DNA of 64,000 nucleotides from Phaeobacter porticola (GTDB taxonomy: Bacteria > Pseudomonadota > Alphaproteobacteria > Rhodobacterales > Rhodobacteraceae), in assembly GCF_001888185.1 (NCBI RefSeq), contig NZ_CP016367.1, forward strand, positions 1 through 64,000. The letters run 5' to 3'. The position numbers were made by a program, and so were the translations under genes. This document shows positions 16,496-25,246 of the stretch, piece by piece; within the stretch, counting starts at the first letter, position 1; each line of letters opens with the position of its first letter. The notes beneath the pieces were generated by a model. The model worked only from the letters and a program-made list of their open reading frames with translations, was not told where the DNA came from and did not search any database.

Positions 16496-16987
16496 ATGAC
16501 CCAGACTGAACCCGCTCTGGCCGCCCCGCTGCGGCCTTCCACCGTCGATTTCGGGGCGATCCTTGCCGCGCATGCCGAACGCACCGCCCGGACCCTCGCC
16601 CTGCGCCCCGGCAACAAGGACCGCCTGTTCGATGGCCTCATGGCCGCCGGCATCACTCATGTCACCGTGATTTTCGACGGGGCCGGTGACAGCGGCCAGA
16701 TCGAAAGCATTGGCGCCTGGGCGGGCGAGACGGCTGTCGATTTTCCCGCGACTGAAATCCCCTATGCCGCGCTGACCTGGGATGACCCCGAGGTCGAAAT
16801 ACGGCAGCTCCCGCTGGAGGATGTCGTCGAGCAGCTCACCTACGACTTCCTCTCTGATACCCATGGCGGTTGGGAGAACAACGACGGCGCCTGGGGCGAG
16901 TTCTGCTTCGACGCCGCCGCCCGCTGCATCCATCTCGAGTTCAACGAGCGATTCACCTCGTCCGAACTTTACACGCACGATTTCTGA
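16496..16987 (+). CDS. DUF6878 family protein
   Basis: A 163-residue protein matching what I know of DUF6878, a family found on alphaproteobacterial plasmids. Landmarks are the ANK/GNKDRLFDGLMAAGITHVTV region (about residues 40-60), FDGAGDSGQIE, THGGWENNDGAWGEF (about 121-135) and a C-terminal NERFTSSELYTHDF. The product is acidic and soluble, with no known activity. The start ATG 16496 has the ribosome site CGGAG. It heads a tight run of small genes (16.5-18.7 kb) with gaps of 0-80 bases, probably co-transcribed. Confidence 0.8.
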   Translation: MTQTEPALAAPLRPSTVDFGAILAAHAERTARTLALRPGNKDRLFDGLMAAGITHVTVIFDGAGDSGQIESIGAWAGETAVDFPATEIPYAALTWDDPEVEIRQLPLEDVVEQLTYDFLSDTHGGWENNDGAWGEFCFDAAARCIHLEFNERFTSSELYTHDF

Positions 16988-16997
16988 GGGGGCGGCG

Positions 16998-17375
16998 ATG
17001 GCACATCCCTACCACCACGCGCTTTCCTCGGTGAAGAAATGGGGCGGCACGGTCGACAATTTTATGGCGGTGCATGCCTGGTTCGATCAAAGCAAGGAAA
17101 TCACTGCGGATTTTCGCCACCGGGCCCTGCGGCACCATGCCGAGGGCATCTTCATGGCCGAGACGATCTTCGGGCCGACGCTCACCCTCTCGACCGGGCG
17201 CATCATCCCGACCCGATGGGTCGGCGAGCAGCATGTGAAGGAAGACCTCGGCTTCATCCCGAGTTTCGCCGACTGGGTGAAGGCCATCCGGCCCGAGCCT
17301 TGGATGGGCCGGGCCGAGCGTATCGAAGCGCTGGTCGATCCGCATCTTACCTCTCCCGTGGTCGAGGTCACCTGA
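16998..17375 (+). CDS. DUF6915-type small protein
   Basis: A 125-residue protein starting MAHPYHHALSSVKKWGG, with a histidine-rich N-terminus and the regions WFDQSKEITADFRHRALRHH and PTRWVGEQHVKEDLGFIPS. It resembles a family of plasmid proteins annotated as DUF6915; I am moderately sure of the family number. The start ATG 16998 follows a GAGGGGGCGGC ribosome region ten bases after the previous gene. No signal peptide. The function is unknown, but the company of DUF6878 and DUF932 genes points to plasmid establishment or defence evasion. Confidence 0.7.
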   Translation: MAHPYHHALSSVKKWGGTVDNFMAVHAWFDQSKEITADFRHRALRHHAEGIFMAETIFGPTLTLSTGRIIPTRWVGEQHVKEDLGFIPSFADWVKAIRPEPWMGRAERIEALVDPHLTSPVVEVT

Positions 17376-17376
17376 G

Positions 17377-17574
17377 ATGACTGATCCGGCTTATCAGCGC
17401 CTGGGCCTGCCAGTGACGGCGTCGCCCTACACCGTCCTGCGCGCGGCGGTTCGGGCGCTTCATCCCGACACCCGGGCTGTTCGCGGCTTCCGGACGGCGC
17501 GCAAGCGCTTCTACCTGCAGATGCTTTGCGCGCATGCCGCGCGACAGGCGGGGGGCGACGATCCCGCCGGCTGA
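17377..17574 (+). CDS. Small hypothetical protein with an HPD motif (65 aa)
   Basis: A 65-residue ORF starting one base after the preceding stop (TGAGATGA arrangement), hence translationally coupled. The sequence YQRLGLPVTAS, then VLRAAVRALHPD, recalls the first part of a J domain (helix I, helix II and the HPD tripeptide). The protein then ends in a basic helix. It is shorter than a normal J domain (about 70 residues plus partners), so the similarity may be superficial. An intrinsic terminator follows at 17609-17631, marking the end of this transcription unit. Confidence 0.6.
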   Translation: MTDPAYQRLGLPVTASPYTVLRAAVRALHPDTRAVRGFRTARKRFYLQMLCAHAARQAGGDDPAG

Positions 17575-17608
17575 TCGCCCCCAACCACCCCTTCATTCCA
17601 ACACAACG

Positions 17609-17631
17609 CCCGGCCGCCCGGCCGGGTTTTT
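17609..17631 (+). terminator. Intrinsic terminator
   Basis: A 7-bp stem CCCGGCC / GGCCGGG with a 4-base loop is followed directly by TTTTT (17627-17631). It ends the 16.5-17.6 kb unit. Confidence 0.85.
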
Positions 17632-17649
17632 CCCATTCAGGAGGTCCCC

Positions 17650-18069
17650 ATGGCGGATTACTTCACCCATTTCTCATGTCTGATCGACGTCGGCAGCCCC
17701 GAAAAAGCCGCCCGCGCACTCGCGCTGTTTCATGACCTGCGTGCCGCGGATCAGGACGCCGATGATCCGGTGGTCTCGGGTTTCACCCTCGTGCATCAGG
17801 ACGCCTCCGAGGGCAGCACCCTCTGGATCCATGACGACGAGCATGGCGATGTCGAGGCGGTTATCCGCTTCGTGCTGCGCCTGGCCGAAGACCTCGACCT
17901 CACCGGCCTCTGGGGGTTTCAGTACGGTCTGACCTGTTCCCGCCCGCGCCTCGACGCCTTCGGCGGCGGCGCGCATGTCATCGATCTCGGTGCCCGCAAA
18001 TCCATCGGTTGTACGAGCAGCCAGGAATGGCTGGCCGCCGCGCTTAACGGGGAGGACCCCCATGCCTGA
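17650..18069 (+). CDS. Hypothetical plasmid protein (139 aa)
   Basis: I recognise no named family. A 139-residue acidic soluble protein starting MADYFTHFSC, with alternating strand and helix pattern (STLWIHDDEHGDVEAVIRFV in the middle). The ribosome site AGGAGG lies just before ATG 17650, and the gene begins right after a strong terminator, so it has its own promoter or leader. Its end overlaps the next gene by 8 bases, so the two are translated together. Codon use matches the surrounding plasmid backbone. Confidence 0.75.
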   Translation: MADYFTHFSCLIDVGSPEKAARALALFHDLRAADQDADDPVVSGFTLVHQDASEGSTLWIHDDEHGDVEAVIRFVLRLAEDLDLTGLWGFQYGLTCSRPRLDAFGGGAHVIDLGARKSIGCTSSQEWLAAALNGEDPHA

Positions 18070-18706
18070 GATCATCTGCACCACCGTCTACCAGTTCCCC
18101 GAACTCTCGGATGCGGCCAAGGAAAAGGCGCGCAGCTGGTATCGCGAGCTTGGGCCTCACGACGATTGGTGGGACGCGGTCTACGAGGATTTCGAGCGCA
18201 TCTGCGATATTCTCGGAATCCGCCTGAAGACCACGCCCGTGCGCCTGATGGGCGGCGGGACGCGGGCCAAACCCTGCATCTGGTTTTCCGGCTTCTGGAG
18301 CCAGGGCGACGGCGCTTGCTTCGAAGGCTATTGGTCCCACGCCAAGGGGGCGACCGCGCGCATCCGGGACTACGCGCCCACGGACGCGACGCTGCATGGT
18401 ATGGCGGATCGGTTGCAGGCCATCCAGCGGCGGAACTTCTACCAGCTCGCCGCCGAGGTCAGCCATCGCGGGCGCTACTACCACGAATACACCATGTCGG
18501 TGGACGTCACCCGCGACAGCCCGACCTGGCAGCCGCCGACCGAGGACGCCGAGGAGATCGTGACCGAGGCGCTGCGCGACCTTGCCCGCTGGCTCTACCG
18601 CCAGCTTCAGAGTGAATACGACCACCTGACCTCGGACGAGGCCATCGAGGAGGGGATCATCGTGAACGAGTACACCTTCACGGAAGGAGGGCGGCGGTTC
18701 GGGTGA
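18062..18706 (+). CDS. Conserved plasmid/phage protein (214 aa)
   Basis: A 214-residue protein whose N-terminus ELSDAAKEKARSWYRE...DDWWDAVYEDFE is conserved in a family found in phages and plasmids, sometimes labelled antitoxin of a stability system without proof. The middle (ARIRDYAPTD onward) is less conserved. No membrane segment or signal peptide. It overlaps the preceding 139-residue gene by 8 bases, so it belongs to the same unit. The true antitoxin of this area is the Xre protein at 18777. I assign no function. Confidence 0.72.
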   Translation: MPEIICTTVYQFPELSDAAKEKARSWYRELGPHDDWWDAVYEDFERICDILGIRLKTTPVRLMGGGTRAKPCIWFSGFWSQGDGACFEGYWSHAKGATARIRDYAPTDATLHGMADRLQAIQRRNFYQLAAEVSHRGRYYHEYTMSVDVTRDSPTWQPPTEDAEEIVTEALRDLARWLYRQLQSEYDHLTSDEAIEEGIIVNEYTFTEGGRRFG

Positions 18707-18729
18707 GAGCGCGGGAAGTTCATTTGATC

Positions 18730-18757
18730 TTTACAATGAGGCCATATGATCTATATT
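18730..18757 (+). promoter_or_regulatory. Promoter and probable operator of the Xre/RES operon
   Basis: A -35 TTTACA (18730-18735) and a -10 TATATT (18752-18757) are separated by 16 bases. The -10 overlaps ATATGATCTATAT (18744-18756), a near-palindrome set inside GGCC repeats. Autorepression by the antitoxin at such a site is the rule in toxin-antitoxin operons. Confidence 0.6.
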
Positions 18758-18776
18758 CAGGCCGATGGAGGACGCC

Positions 18777-19166
18777 ATGTACGTCGCAGAGAAAATCCGA
18801 GAACCCGCACAGATCAACGCCGTCGCGTTGAAGGCCTATGCGCGCGTGGTCGATGCCTGGGGCCTTAACCTGAACGAAGCGGCTGGCCTTGCCGATATGA
18901 CGGTGAGCACGTGGAAGCGTGCCAAGAAGCCGGATTTCACGGGGGAACTGACCAAGGATCAACTGCTGCGGCTCAGTGCGGTGATCGGCATCTACAAATC
19001 GCTCGAACTCTATTTCTCCGAGCCGCTCGCGCGAAGCTGGTTCACCCGGCCGAACACGGGGCCGCTCTTTGGGGGCAGCCGTCCGGTTGACACGGCGATC
19101 GACGGCGGCTTGCCGCAAATTCTCGCGGTTCGGACATATCTGGATGCGCTGCGTGGTGGGGCATGA
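18777..19166 (+). CDS. Xre/MbcA/ParS-type antitoxin
   Basis: A 129-residue antitoxin of the Xre-RES family. The N-terminal helix-turn-helix spans about residues 20-60 (WGLNLNEAAGLADMTVSTWKR). The C-terminal MbcA/ParS domain (LYFSEPLARSWFTRPN, then GGSRPVDTAIDGG, about 80-115) contacts the toxin. I chose ATG 18777 after the ribosome site GGAGG rather than ATG 18765. The gene overlaps the toxin start by 4 bases (ATGA), ensuring coupled translation. It should neutralise the RES toxin and repress its own promoter (18730-18757). Confidence 0.9.
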   Translation: MYVAEKIREPAQINAVALKAYARVVDAWGLNLNEAAGLADMTVSTWKRAKKPDFTGELTKDQLLRLSAVIGIYKSLELYFSEPLARSWFTRPNTGPLFGGSRPVDTAIDGGLPQILAVRTYLDALRGGA

Positions 19167-19864
19167 AGCAGACCGAGATTTCCGATCGCGGTCTCGTTCG
19201 TCTACTGCCCGCCACCTACCACAAGCCGCCATCCCTGCGCGGTCTCGTCGATACCGATGACGAGATGGAGATCCTCGCAGAGATCGAGGGCCTGACCAGC
19301 GGCCGCCTTCTTGCCGAACGTGGCCGCAATCCCCATCTGGACCCGCGCGAGCTTGCCTGGCAGCGGCGCAGCCGCGATCTGCGCATTTACGGCGACAGTC
19401 ATGTCAACGCCGCCTTCACCTATACCCGCGCCGGCGGGAACCGCTTCAACACCGAAGATCGTGGCGCCTGGTACTGCGCGTGGGAGGTGATGGTTTCTGT
19501 CAGCGAAGTGGCCTGGCACCGCACCCGTGAACTCGGCTTTACCGGGAGCTTCCATGACAGCGCTCGCTATGTGGAATTGTTGGCGGATTTCATCGGAATC
19601 TTCGATGATCTGACCGATGAGCCGGAACACCCAGCGCTGCATCCCGATCCGGCTGTCGGATATCCCGAGGGCCAAAGCCTGGCCCAACATCTTCGCCGGG
19701 CTGGATCGCGGGGCCTGATCTACCCCTCAGTTCGGGCTCCCGCGCCGGGCGGGAATTGCCTCGTCTGCTTCGAGCCCCACGCCATCCAGAACGTCCGGCC
19801 GGGCGCGTCTTGGGATCTTGTTTGGGATGGGACACCGCACTACTCGCTTACGGCCGTCGGCTGA
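19163..19864 (+). CDS. RES-domain NAD+-degrading toxin
   Basis: A 233-residue RES family toxin. These enzymes phosphorolyse or hydrolyse NAD+ and stop growth unless bound by the Xre antitoxin. The family's conserved residues are visible: the arginine in NRFNTEDRGAWYCAW (about residues 94-108), the glutamate of the following helix (VSEVAWHRT), and the serine region GLIYPSVRAP (about 186-195) with NCLVCFEP beyond. The length is normal. It overlaps the antitoxin by 4 bases. The pair should stabilise the plasmid by post-segregational killing or act in abortive defence. Confidence 0.92.
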   Translation: MKQTEISDRGLVRLLPATYHKPPSLRGLVDTDDEMEILAEIEGLTSGRLLAERGRNPHLDPRELAWQRRSRDLRIYGDSHVNAAFTYTRAGGNRFNTEDRGAWYCAWEVMVSVSEVAWHRTRELGFTGSFHDSARYVELLADFIGIFDDLTDEPEHPALHPDPAVGYPEGQSLAQHLRRAGSRGLIYPSVRAPAPGGNCLVCFEPHAIQNVRPGASWDLVWDGTPHYSLTAVG

Positions 19865-20388
19865 CGCTTTGCGGCGCAAGCGCTTTTTTGGCGGGGTCCG
19901 AAGACATGAAACCGGCAAACGGCAACAGGCTGGACGCCACGCACTTGAAGTCATGTGACCATCAGTTGTTCTTTGAGGCTTTGGACTGAGTCCGCCGGTC
20001 TTCTGGGCTTCCTATAGACGCGCTGAGGAAGGCGACGTCTCTGCCCCAAGAGACCACTATAGTTTTCTTCGATGAGGTTGCTTTTCCAGCGTTATGGACG
20101 CTCCAATATCACCATTTCCAAAGAATTGATGGACTAGCCCCACGTGAAGGGAGATCTGAAGACGCCGGGTCGAAAGACGGCAACGACTTGCAGTGGTTGC
20201 CGAAGGTCTCAGCGGTGTACCTCCCAGTCTGCCGCCGCGACCAGACCTTGGTCCTTCGGACAGGAGCTTGACCGAGGCTGATGTCCCGAAGGGCAAATCT
20301 GCCAATCTATAGGTTGGCAACTACGCTCGGTTTGCCAAGCCACGGTATGGCAGAAGCTCCGGAAGGCCGGAGCTAGCCGGTGCCGTGC
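19865..20388. other. Intergenic region after the toxin gene
   Basis: About 520 bases in which I support no gene. A minus-strand ORF at 20057-20320 is rich in R and S and has no ribosome site. There may be decayed sequence here, but I can name no parent. A small GC hairpin (CTCCGGAAGGCCGGAG) is at 20355-20370, downstream of the minus-strand gene that ends at 20389, and may help end its transcript. Confidence 0.35.
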
Positions 20389-20685
20389 TCACTTGTTCCC
20401 GTCGATCCACTTCGACATCAGCCCCTTGTCGCGGAAACACTCATCCGGCACGGCGCGGCGTTTGATCCGGGCGAGACGCTCGGCGAAGGCGACCTGTTTG
20501 GACGAGGGCAGGCTGTCCAGCGCAGTCGCGGGTGTGAGCTTGGCCTGCGCGTCGATCCAGGCGCTCAAGGAGCGCCGATCTTGCTGAACCTCCCACGGCA
20601 GAAGCGTCTGGTTGCGCAGGGCCAGAGCGCGCGCATAGGCGATCTGCTTTGGCGTCGCGGGCAGGACGTAAGTGGTGCTTTCCAT
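20389..20685 (-). CDS. Small plasmid protein with two tandem repeats (98 aa)
   Basis: A 98-residue protein built of two similar units. LPATPKQIAYARALALR...LLPWEVQQDRRSLSAWID is followed by LPSSKQVAFAERLARI...AVPDECFRDKGLMSKWID. Each has a KQ(I/V)A(Y/F)A helix, a proline turn and an S-x-WID end. The repeat unit resembles a short helical motif seen in plasmid and phage proteins of unknown function. The minus-strand ribosome site GGAGA precedes ATG 20685. It is divergent from the strawberry-notch gene that begins 175 bases away. Confidence 0.75.
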   Translation of the reverse strand: MESTTYVLPATPKQIAYARALALRNQTLLPWEVQQDRRSLSAWIDAQAKLTPATALDSLPSSKQVAFAERLARIKRRAVPDECFRDKGLMSKWIDGNK

Positions 20686-20776
20686 CGGAGATCTCCCTTC
20701 TTAGCTTGGTTTCAGTATAGAACATAACAGGAACAAAAGCAAGCCGCCTGCGGAAATCATGGGGTTTGAGAGGAAG

Positions 20777-20835
20777 AGGAGGGCCGGGGAAGGTCAGGCC
20801 TGAGGATGCCCGAAAGAGGGTGTCCGGGCCTGATC
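20777..20835 (+). promoter_or_regulatory. Structured leader element B, copy 2
   Basis: A leader starting AGAGGAGGGCCGGGG, similar to that at 16407. An inverted repeat pairs TCAGGCC (20794-20800) with GGCCTGA (20827-20833), enclosing a smaller stem with loop CGAAAGAG. It ends 26 bases before the start codon at 20861. Confidence 0.5.
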
Positions 20836-20860
20836 CTATTCCTCATTCCGGAGTTCCCCG

Positions 20861-23800
20861 ATGACCCATCTCGCCCATTTTGCGACCGAGCGCGCACTTG
20901 CGTCTGTTGCCCCCATCCCCTCCCCCGATACTTCGGCTGCGATCTTGAGCGTGGCCGAGGCGCTGCAGCCTGACCTGGCGCAAGGTTTCCAGATCGACGC
21001 GCTGCGCCTGCGCCTTGAGATGGAGCGCGCCTTTGGCGGCTCTGACGCGACCGGCGCCTGGGACTGGAAGCTGGCCTATGAAGCAGGCGAGGCAGCGCTG
21101 GTCTTGTTCCTGCGGAAGTTTGGCCGCGCGCTGTTGGCGCGGGCGGGCTCGCCCGCAGCGCTGCTGCCGATCCTTGCCAAGGTGTCCGGCCTTTTGCCGA
21201 CCCATACGCGGCGGTCCGAGGAGATGGAGCGGTTCCAGCAGTTCTCGACGCCGCTGCCCATGGGGCTGGCCGCAATGGCTGCAGCACAGATCACCGCGCG
21301 CGATTTGGTGCTGGAGCCATCGGCTGGGACGGGCCTTCTGGCGATCCTCGCGGAAATCGCGGGCGGCAGCCTCGTGCTGAACGAGCTTGCCGACACCCGC
21401 GCTGATCTCCTCCGTCGCCTGTTTCCGGGCCGGCCTGTCACGGGCTTTGACGCCGCCCAGATCGACGATCATCTCGACGCGGGGCTGCGCCCGAGCGTCA
21501 TCCTGATGAACCCACCCTTCTCGGCGGTGGCCAATGTCGACGCCCGCACCACCGAGGCGACAGCCCGGCATCTGCGCTCGGCGCTCGCGCGTCTGGCCCC
21601 CGGCGGGCGGTTGGTCGCCATCACCGGTGCGGGCTTCGCGCCCGATGCGCCCGCCTGGGCTGAGACCTTCGGGCGCCCGACCGAGACCGCGCATCTGGTC
21701 TTTACGGGTGCGGTGTCCGGTGCCGCCTTCGCCAAGCACGGCACCAGCTTCGAGACGCGGATTTCGGTCTTCGACAAATGCCGCGGTGGCGAGGTGGGCG
21801 GCATCACCGCCGATCTGGCGCGCCCGATATCGCCTGATGTCGCCAGCCTTCTCTCGCTGATCACTACCCATGTCCCCCCGCGCCTCGCGCTGGCGCAGGT
21901 CGCACCAGCCGGGCAGGGCCTCACTTCCCCCTTTCCGGGAAATCCTACCCGCGCCACGCGCGCTGCCATCAGCACATCGCGCATCACGTCACCAACACCA
22001 GCCACCAACGCCGCTCCACAGATCGAGGCCGCAAACCTCGCCTATACCCTGCGCGATGCAACCGAGGACGGGGCCAGCACGCGCCTGTCGGATGCCATTT
22101 ATGAGACCTTCCGGCTGCAGGCGATCGACATTCCCGGCGCCACACCGCACCCGACCAAGCTGGTGCAATCGGCGGCCATGGCTTCGGTCGCTCCTCCGAA
22201 ACCCAGCTACCGGCCCAAGCTTCCAGCCGCCATCCTGCGCGATGGCCTTCTGTCCGACGCGCAGCTTGAAACCGTGATCTACGCGGGCGCGGCGCATGGT
22301 GCGTATCTCGCGGGGTCTTGGACTGTCGATGAAACCGGCGACTTGGTCTCGGCCGCGCCGGACGATGCCGCTGACGCCGTCCGTTTCCGCCGCGGCTTCT
22401 TCCTTGGCGACGGCACCGGGGCGGGCAAGGGCCGCCAGTCGGCCGGGATTGTGCTCGACAATTGGTGCCAAGGCCGGCGCAAGGCGCTCTGGATATCGAA
22501 GAGCGACAAGCTTCTCGAGGACGCGCAGCGCGACTGGTCTGCCCTTGGCCAGGAGCGGCTGCTGGTCACGCCGCTGTCGCGTTTTGCACAAGGCCGCGAC
22601 ATCCCGCTCTCCGAGGGCATCCTCTTCACCACCTATGCCACGCTGCGCTCCGAGGAGCGGGGTGCAAAAAAGTCCCGCGTTGACCAGATCGTCGACTGGC
22701 TCGGGGCTGATTTCGACGGGGTGATCCTGTTCGATGAAAGCCATGCCATGGCCAACGCCGCAGGAAGCAAGGGCGAGCGCGGCGATGTTACGGCCTCGCA
22801 GCAGGGCAGGGCGGGTCTGCGGCTGCAGCACAAGCTGCCGAATGCCCGCGTGGTCTATGTTTCGGCCACGGGGGCAACCTCGGTGCACAACCTTGCCTAT
22901 GCGCAGCGCCTCGGTCTGTGGGGCGGGGAAGACTTTCCGTTTTCGACGCGGGCGGAATTTGTGCAAGCTATCGAAGCTGGCGGCGTTGCCGCGATGGAGG
23001 TCCTGGCCCGCGATCTGCGGTCGCTTGGCCTCTACACGGCGCGCTCGCTGTCCTATGACGGCGTCGAATACGAGATGCTGGAACATGCGCTGACGCCGGA
23101 GCAGCGCGGCATCTATGATGCATATGCGCTCGCCTTCGGAGTCATACATCGGAACCTGTCCGCGGCGCTGGAAGCGGCCAACATTACTGGCGAATCCGGC
23201 GGTACGCTGAACCGCCAGGCCAAGTCCGCCGCCCGCTCGGCTTTCGAGTCCGCCAAGCAACGGTTCTTCGGCCATCTGCTGACCTCGATGAAAACTCCCA
23301 CGCTGATCGCCGCCATCGACGCCGATCTCGCCGCAGGCCACGCGGCCGTCATCCAGATTGTCTCGACGGGCGAGGCGCTGATGGAGCGCCGCCTGTCGGA
23401 CATCCCCACGGACGAGTGGAACGATGTGCGGGTGGACATCACGCCAAGAGAGGCTTGCCTGGATTATCTGCAGCATTCCTTTCCGGTGCAGCTCTACGAG
23501 CCCTTCACCGATAGCGAAGGCAACCTCTCCTCGCGGCCTGTCACGCGCGACGGCCAGCCGGTGGAATGCCGCGAGGCGGTGCGCCGCCGCGATGCGCTGA
23601 TCGAGCATCTGGCAAGCCTGCCGCCTGTGCCCGGCGCGCTGGACCAGATCGTCCAGCGCTTCGGCACCGACCTGGTGGCCGAGGTCACGGGCCGCTCGCG
23701 CCGTATCGTGCGGAAGGGCGAGGGCGCTGCAGCCCGCCTCGTCGTGGAAAGCCGGGCGGGGTCTGCCAACCTCGCGGAAACCGCCGCCTTCATGGATGAC

Positions 23801-25243
23801 CAGAAGCGCATCCTGATCTTCTCGGATGCGGGCGGCACGGGGCGCAGCTATCACGCCGATCTCGGGGCGAAGAACCAGCGCCTGCGGGTCCACTACCTCC
23901 TGGAACCGGGCTGGAAGGCCGATGCGGCCATTCAGGGACTGGGCCGCACCAACCGCACCAACCAGGCGCAACCACCGCTGTTCCGGCCCGTCGCGACCGA
24001 TGTAAAGGCAGAAAAGCGGTTCCTCTCGACCATCGCGCGTCGCCTCGACACGCTTGGTGCGATAACGCGCGGCCAGCGCCAGACCGGCGGGCAGGGTCTG
24101 TTCCGGCCGGAGGACAATCTGGAGTCCCCCTATGCCCGCGATGCCCTGCGCCAGCTTTACCGCCGCATCTATCGCGGCGATGTGGCGGGTTGCTCGCTGA
24201 TGGCGTTTGAGGATGCGACCGGCCTCAGCCTGACTGATGACAACGGTCTGAAGGATGACCTGCCGCCGATCACGACCTTCCTCAATCGCCTGCTGGCGCT
24301 GACGATCGACATGCAGGCCGTGCTCTTCTCGGCCTTCGAGGAACTCCTCGATCAGCGGATCGAAGGGGCCATCGCCGCTGGGGTCTATGACCTTGGTCTC
24401 GAGACGCTACGTGCCGAGAGCTTCCGCGTCACGGATGCGCGGGTGATCTACACGCATCCCGGCTCCGGCGCGGAAACCCAGCTCCTCACCATCGCGGAGA
24501 AGCGGCGCAACACGCCGACCTCCCTTGTCGATGCACTCGACTGGCTCGACGACCCGAAGGCGCGGCTTCTGGTCAACAGCCGCTCGGGCCGGGCGGCGGT
24601 GCAGGTGCCAGCCACCAGCCTTATGCTGGATGACGGCACCATCGAACCGCGGCTGAGGCTGATCCGGCCAACGGAGGCCAGCACGGTTCCGGCCCGGATG
24701 ATGGAGGACACCCACTGGCTCGAAGCCGACCGCGCAGTCTTCGCCGCCGCCTGGACCGCGGAACTGGCCGAGGTGCCGGAGTTCTCGGAAACCACCCTGC
24801 ATATCGTGGCGGGCCTCTTGCTGCCGATCTGGAAGCAGCTCCCCCAGGATGAAACCCGCATCTACCGGCTGCAAACCGACGATGGGCAGCGCATCATCGG
24901 TCGCCGCGTCTCGCCGTCTTGGGTCGCGACCACGCTGGCCGCTGACGCGCCGCAGCTGACAGCCGCACAGGTTCATGCCCTCGTTCTGGAGGGCAAGACC
25001 GTGGTGCGGCTGGCCGAGGGGATGGAGTTGCACAGGTCCCGCGTCATGGGGGTGAACCGGATAGAACTGTCGGGCTTTTTGGGTGCCGCCAAGGACCGGC
25101 TCAAGGCAGATGGGTTCTTCTCGGAGATCATCGCCTGGAAGCTGCGGCTCTTCTGCCCAGCAGACTCCAGCGGCATCGCAGTACTTGATCGTCTGCTTGC
25201 ACGTTGTCCCGTGACAGGACTACATGCGCGTGGAGGGTGCTGA
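20861..25243 (+). CDS. Methyltransferase-like / strawberry-notch helicase fusion
   Basis: A 1460-residue two-part protein. The N-terminal part is a methyltransferase-like Rossmann domain with EPSAGTG at 152-158 and the adenine-methylase-like NPPF at 217-220. The larger part is a strawberry-notch type superfamily 2 ATPase: Walker A GDGTGAGKGR at 516-525, DESH at 625-628, and a C-terminal helicase half with QGLGRTNRTNQ. Such fusions are typical of large alphaproteobacterial plasmids. They may modify or remodel incoming DNA and thereby evade restriction; that role is inference. The ribosome site GGAG lies 8 bases before ATG 20861. A Toprim gene follows 3 bases after the stop. Confidence 0.9.
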   Translation: MTHLAHFATERALASVAPIPSPDTSAAILSVAEALQPDLAQGFQIDALRLRLEMERAFGGSDATGAWDWKLAYEAGEAALVLFLRKFGRALLARAGSPAALLPILAKVSGLLPTHTRRSEEMERFQQFSTPLPMGLAAMAAAQITARDLVLEPSAGTGLLAILAEIAGGSLVLNELADTRADLLRRLFPGRPVTGFDAAQIDDHLDAGLRPSVILMNPPFSAVANVDARTTEATARHLRSALARLAPGGRLVAITGAGFAPDAPAWAETFGRPTETAHLVFTGAVSGAAFAKHGTSFETRISVFDKCRGGEVGGITADLARPISPDVASLLSLITTHVPPRLALAQVAPAGQGLTSPFPGNPTRATRAAISTSRITSPTPATNAAPQIEAANLAYTLRDATEDGASTRLSDAIYETFRLQAIDIPGATPHPTKLVQSAAMASVAPPKPSYRPKLPAAILRDGLLSDAQLETVIYAGAAHGAYLAGSWTVDETGDLVSAAPDDAADAVRFRRGFFLGDGTGAGKGRQSAGIVLDNWCQGRRKALWISKSDKLLEDAQRDWSALGQERLLVTPLSRFAQGRDIPLSEGILFTTYATLRSEERGAKKSRVDQIVDWLGADFDGVILFDESHAMANAAGSKGERGDVTASQQGRAGLRLQHKLPNARVVYVSATGATSVHNLAYAQRLGLWGGEDFPFSTRAEFVQAIEAGGVAAMEVLARDLRSLGLYTARSLSYDGVEYEMLEHALTPEQRGIYDAYALAFGVIHRNLSAALEAANITGESGGTLNRQAKSAARSAFESAKQRFFGHLLTSMKTPTLIAAIDADLAAGHAAVIQIVSTGEALMERRLSDIPTDEWNDVRVDITPREACLDYLQHSFPVQLYEPFTDSEGNLSSRPVTRDGQPVECREAVRRRDALIEHLASLPPVPGALDQIVQRFGTDLVAEVTGRSRRIVRKGEGAAARLVVESRAGSANLAETAAFMDDQKRILIFSDAGGTGRSYHADLGAKNQRLRVHYLLEPGWKADAAIQGLGRTNRTNQAQPPLFRPVATDVKAEKRFLSTIARRLDTLGAITRGQRQTGGQGLFRPEDNLESPYARDALRQLYRRIYRGDVAGCSLMAFEDATGLSLTDDNGLKDDLPPITTFLNRLLALTIDMQAVLFSAFEELLDQRIEGAIAAGVYDLGLETLRAESFRVTDARVIYTHPGSGAETQLLTIAEKRRNTPTSLVDALDWLDDPKARLLVNSRSGRAAVQVPATSLMLDDGTIEPRLRLIRPTEASTVPARMMEDTHWLEADRAVFAAAWTAELAEVPEFSETTLHIVAGLLLPIWKQLPQDETRIYRLQTDDGQRIIGRRVSPSWVATTLAADAPQLTAAQVHALVLEGKTVVRLAEGMELHRSRVMGVNRIELSGFLGAAKDRLKADGFFSEIIAWKLRLFCPADSSGIAVLDRLLARCPVTGLHARGGC

Positions 25244-25246
25244 GCC

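Noticed and set aside
20057-20320. 87-residue minus-strand ORF
   Set aside because: R/S-rich composition, no ribosome site and no recognisable domain.
21989-23971. 660-residue ORF on the minus strand
   Set aside because: A shadow of the strawberry-notch gene, whose helicase motifs are unmistakable on plus.
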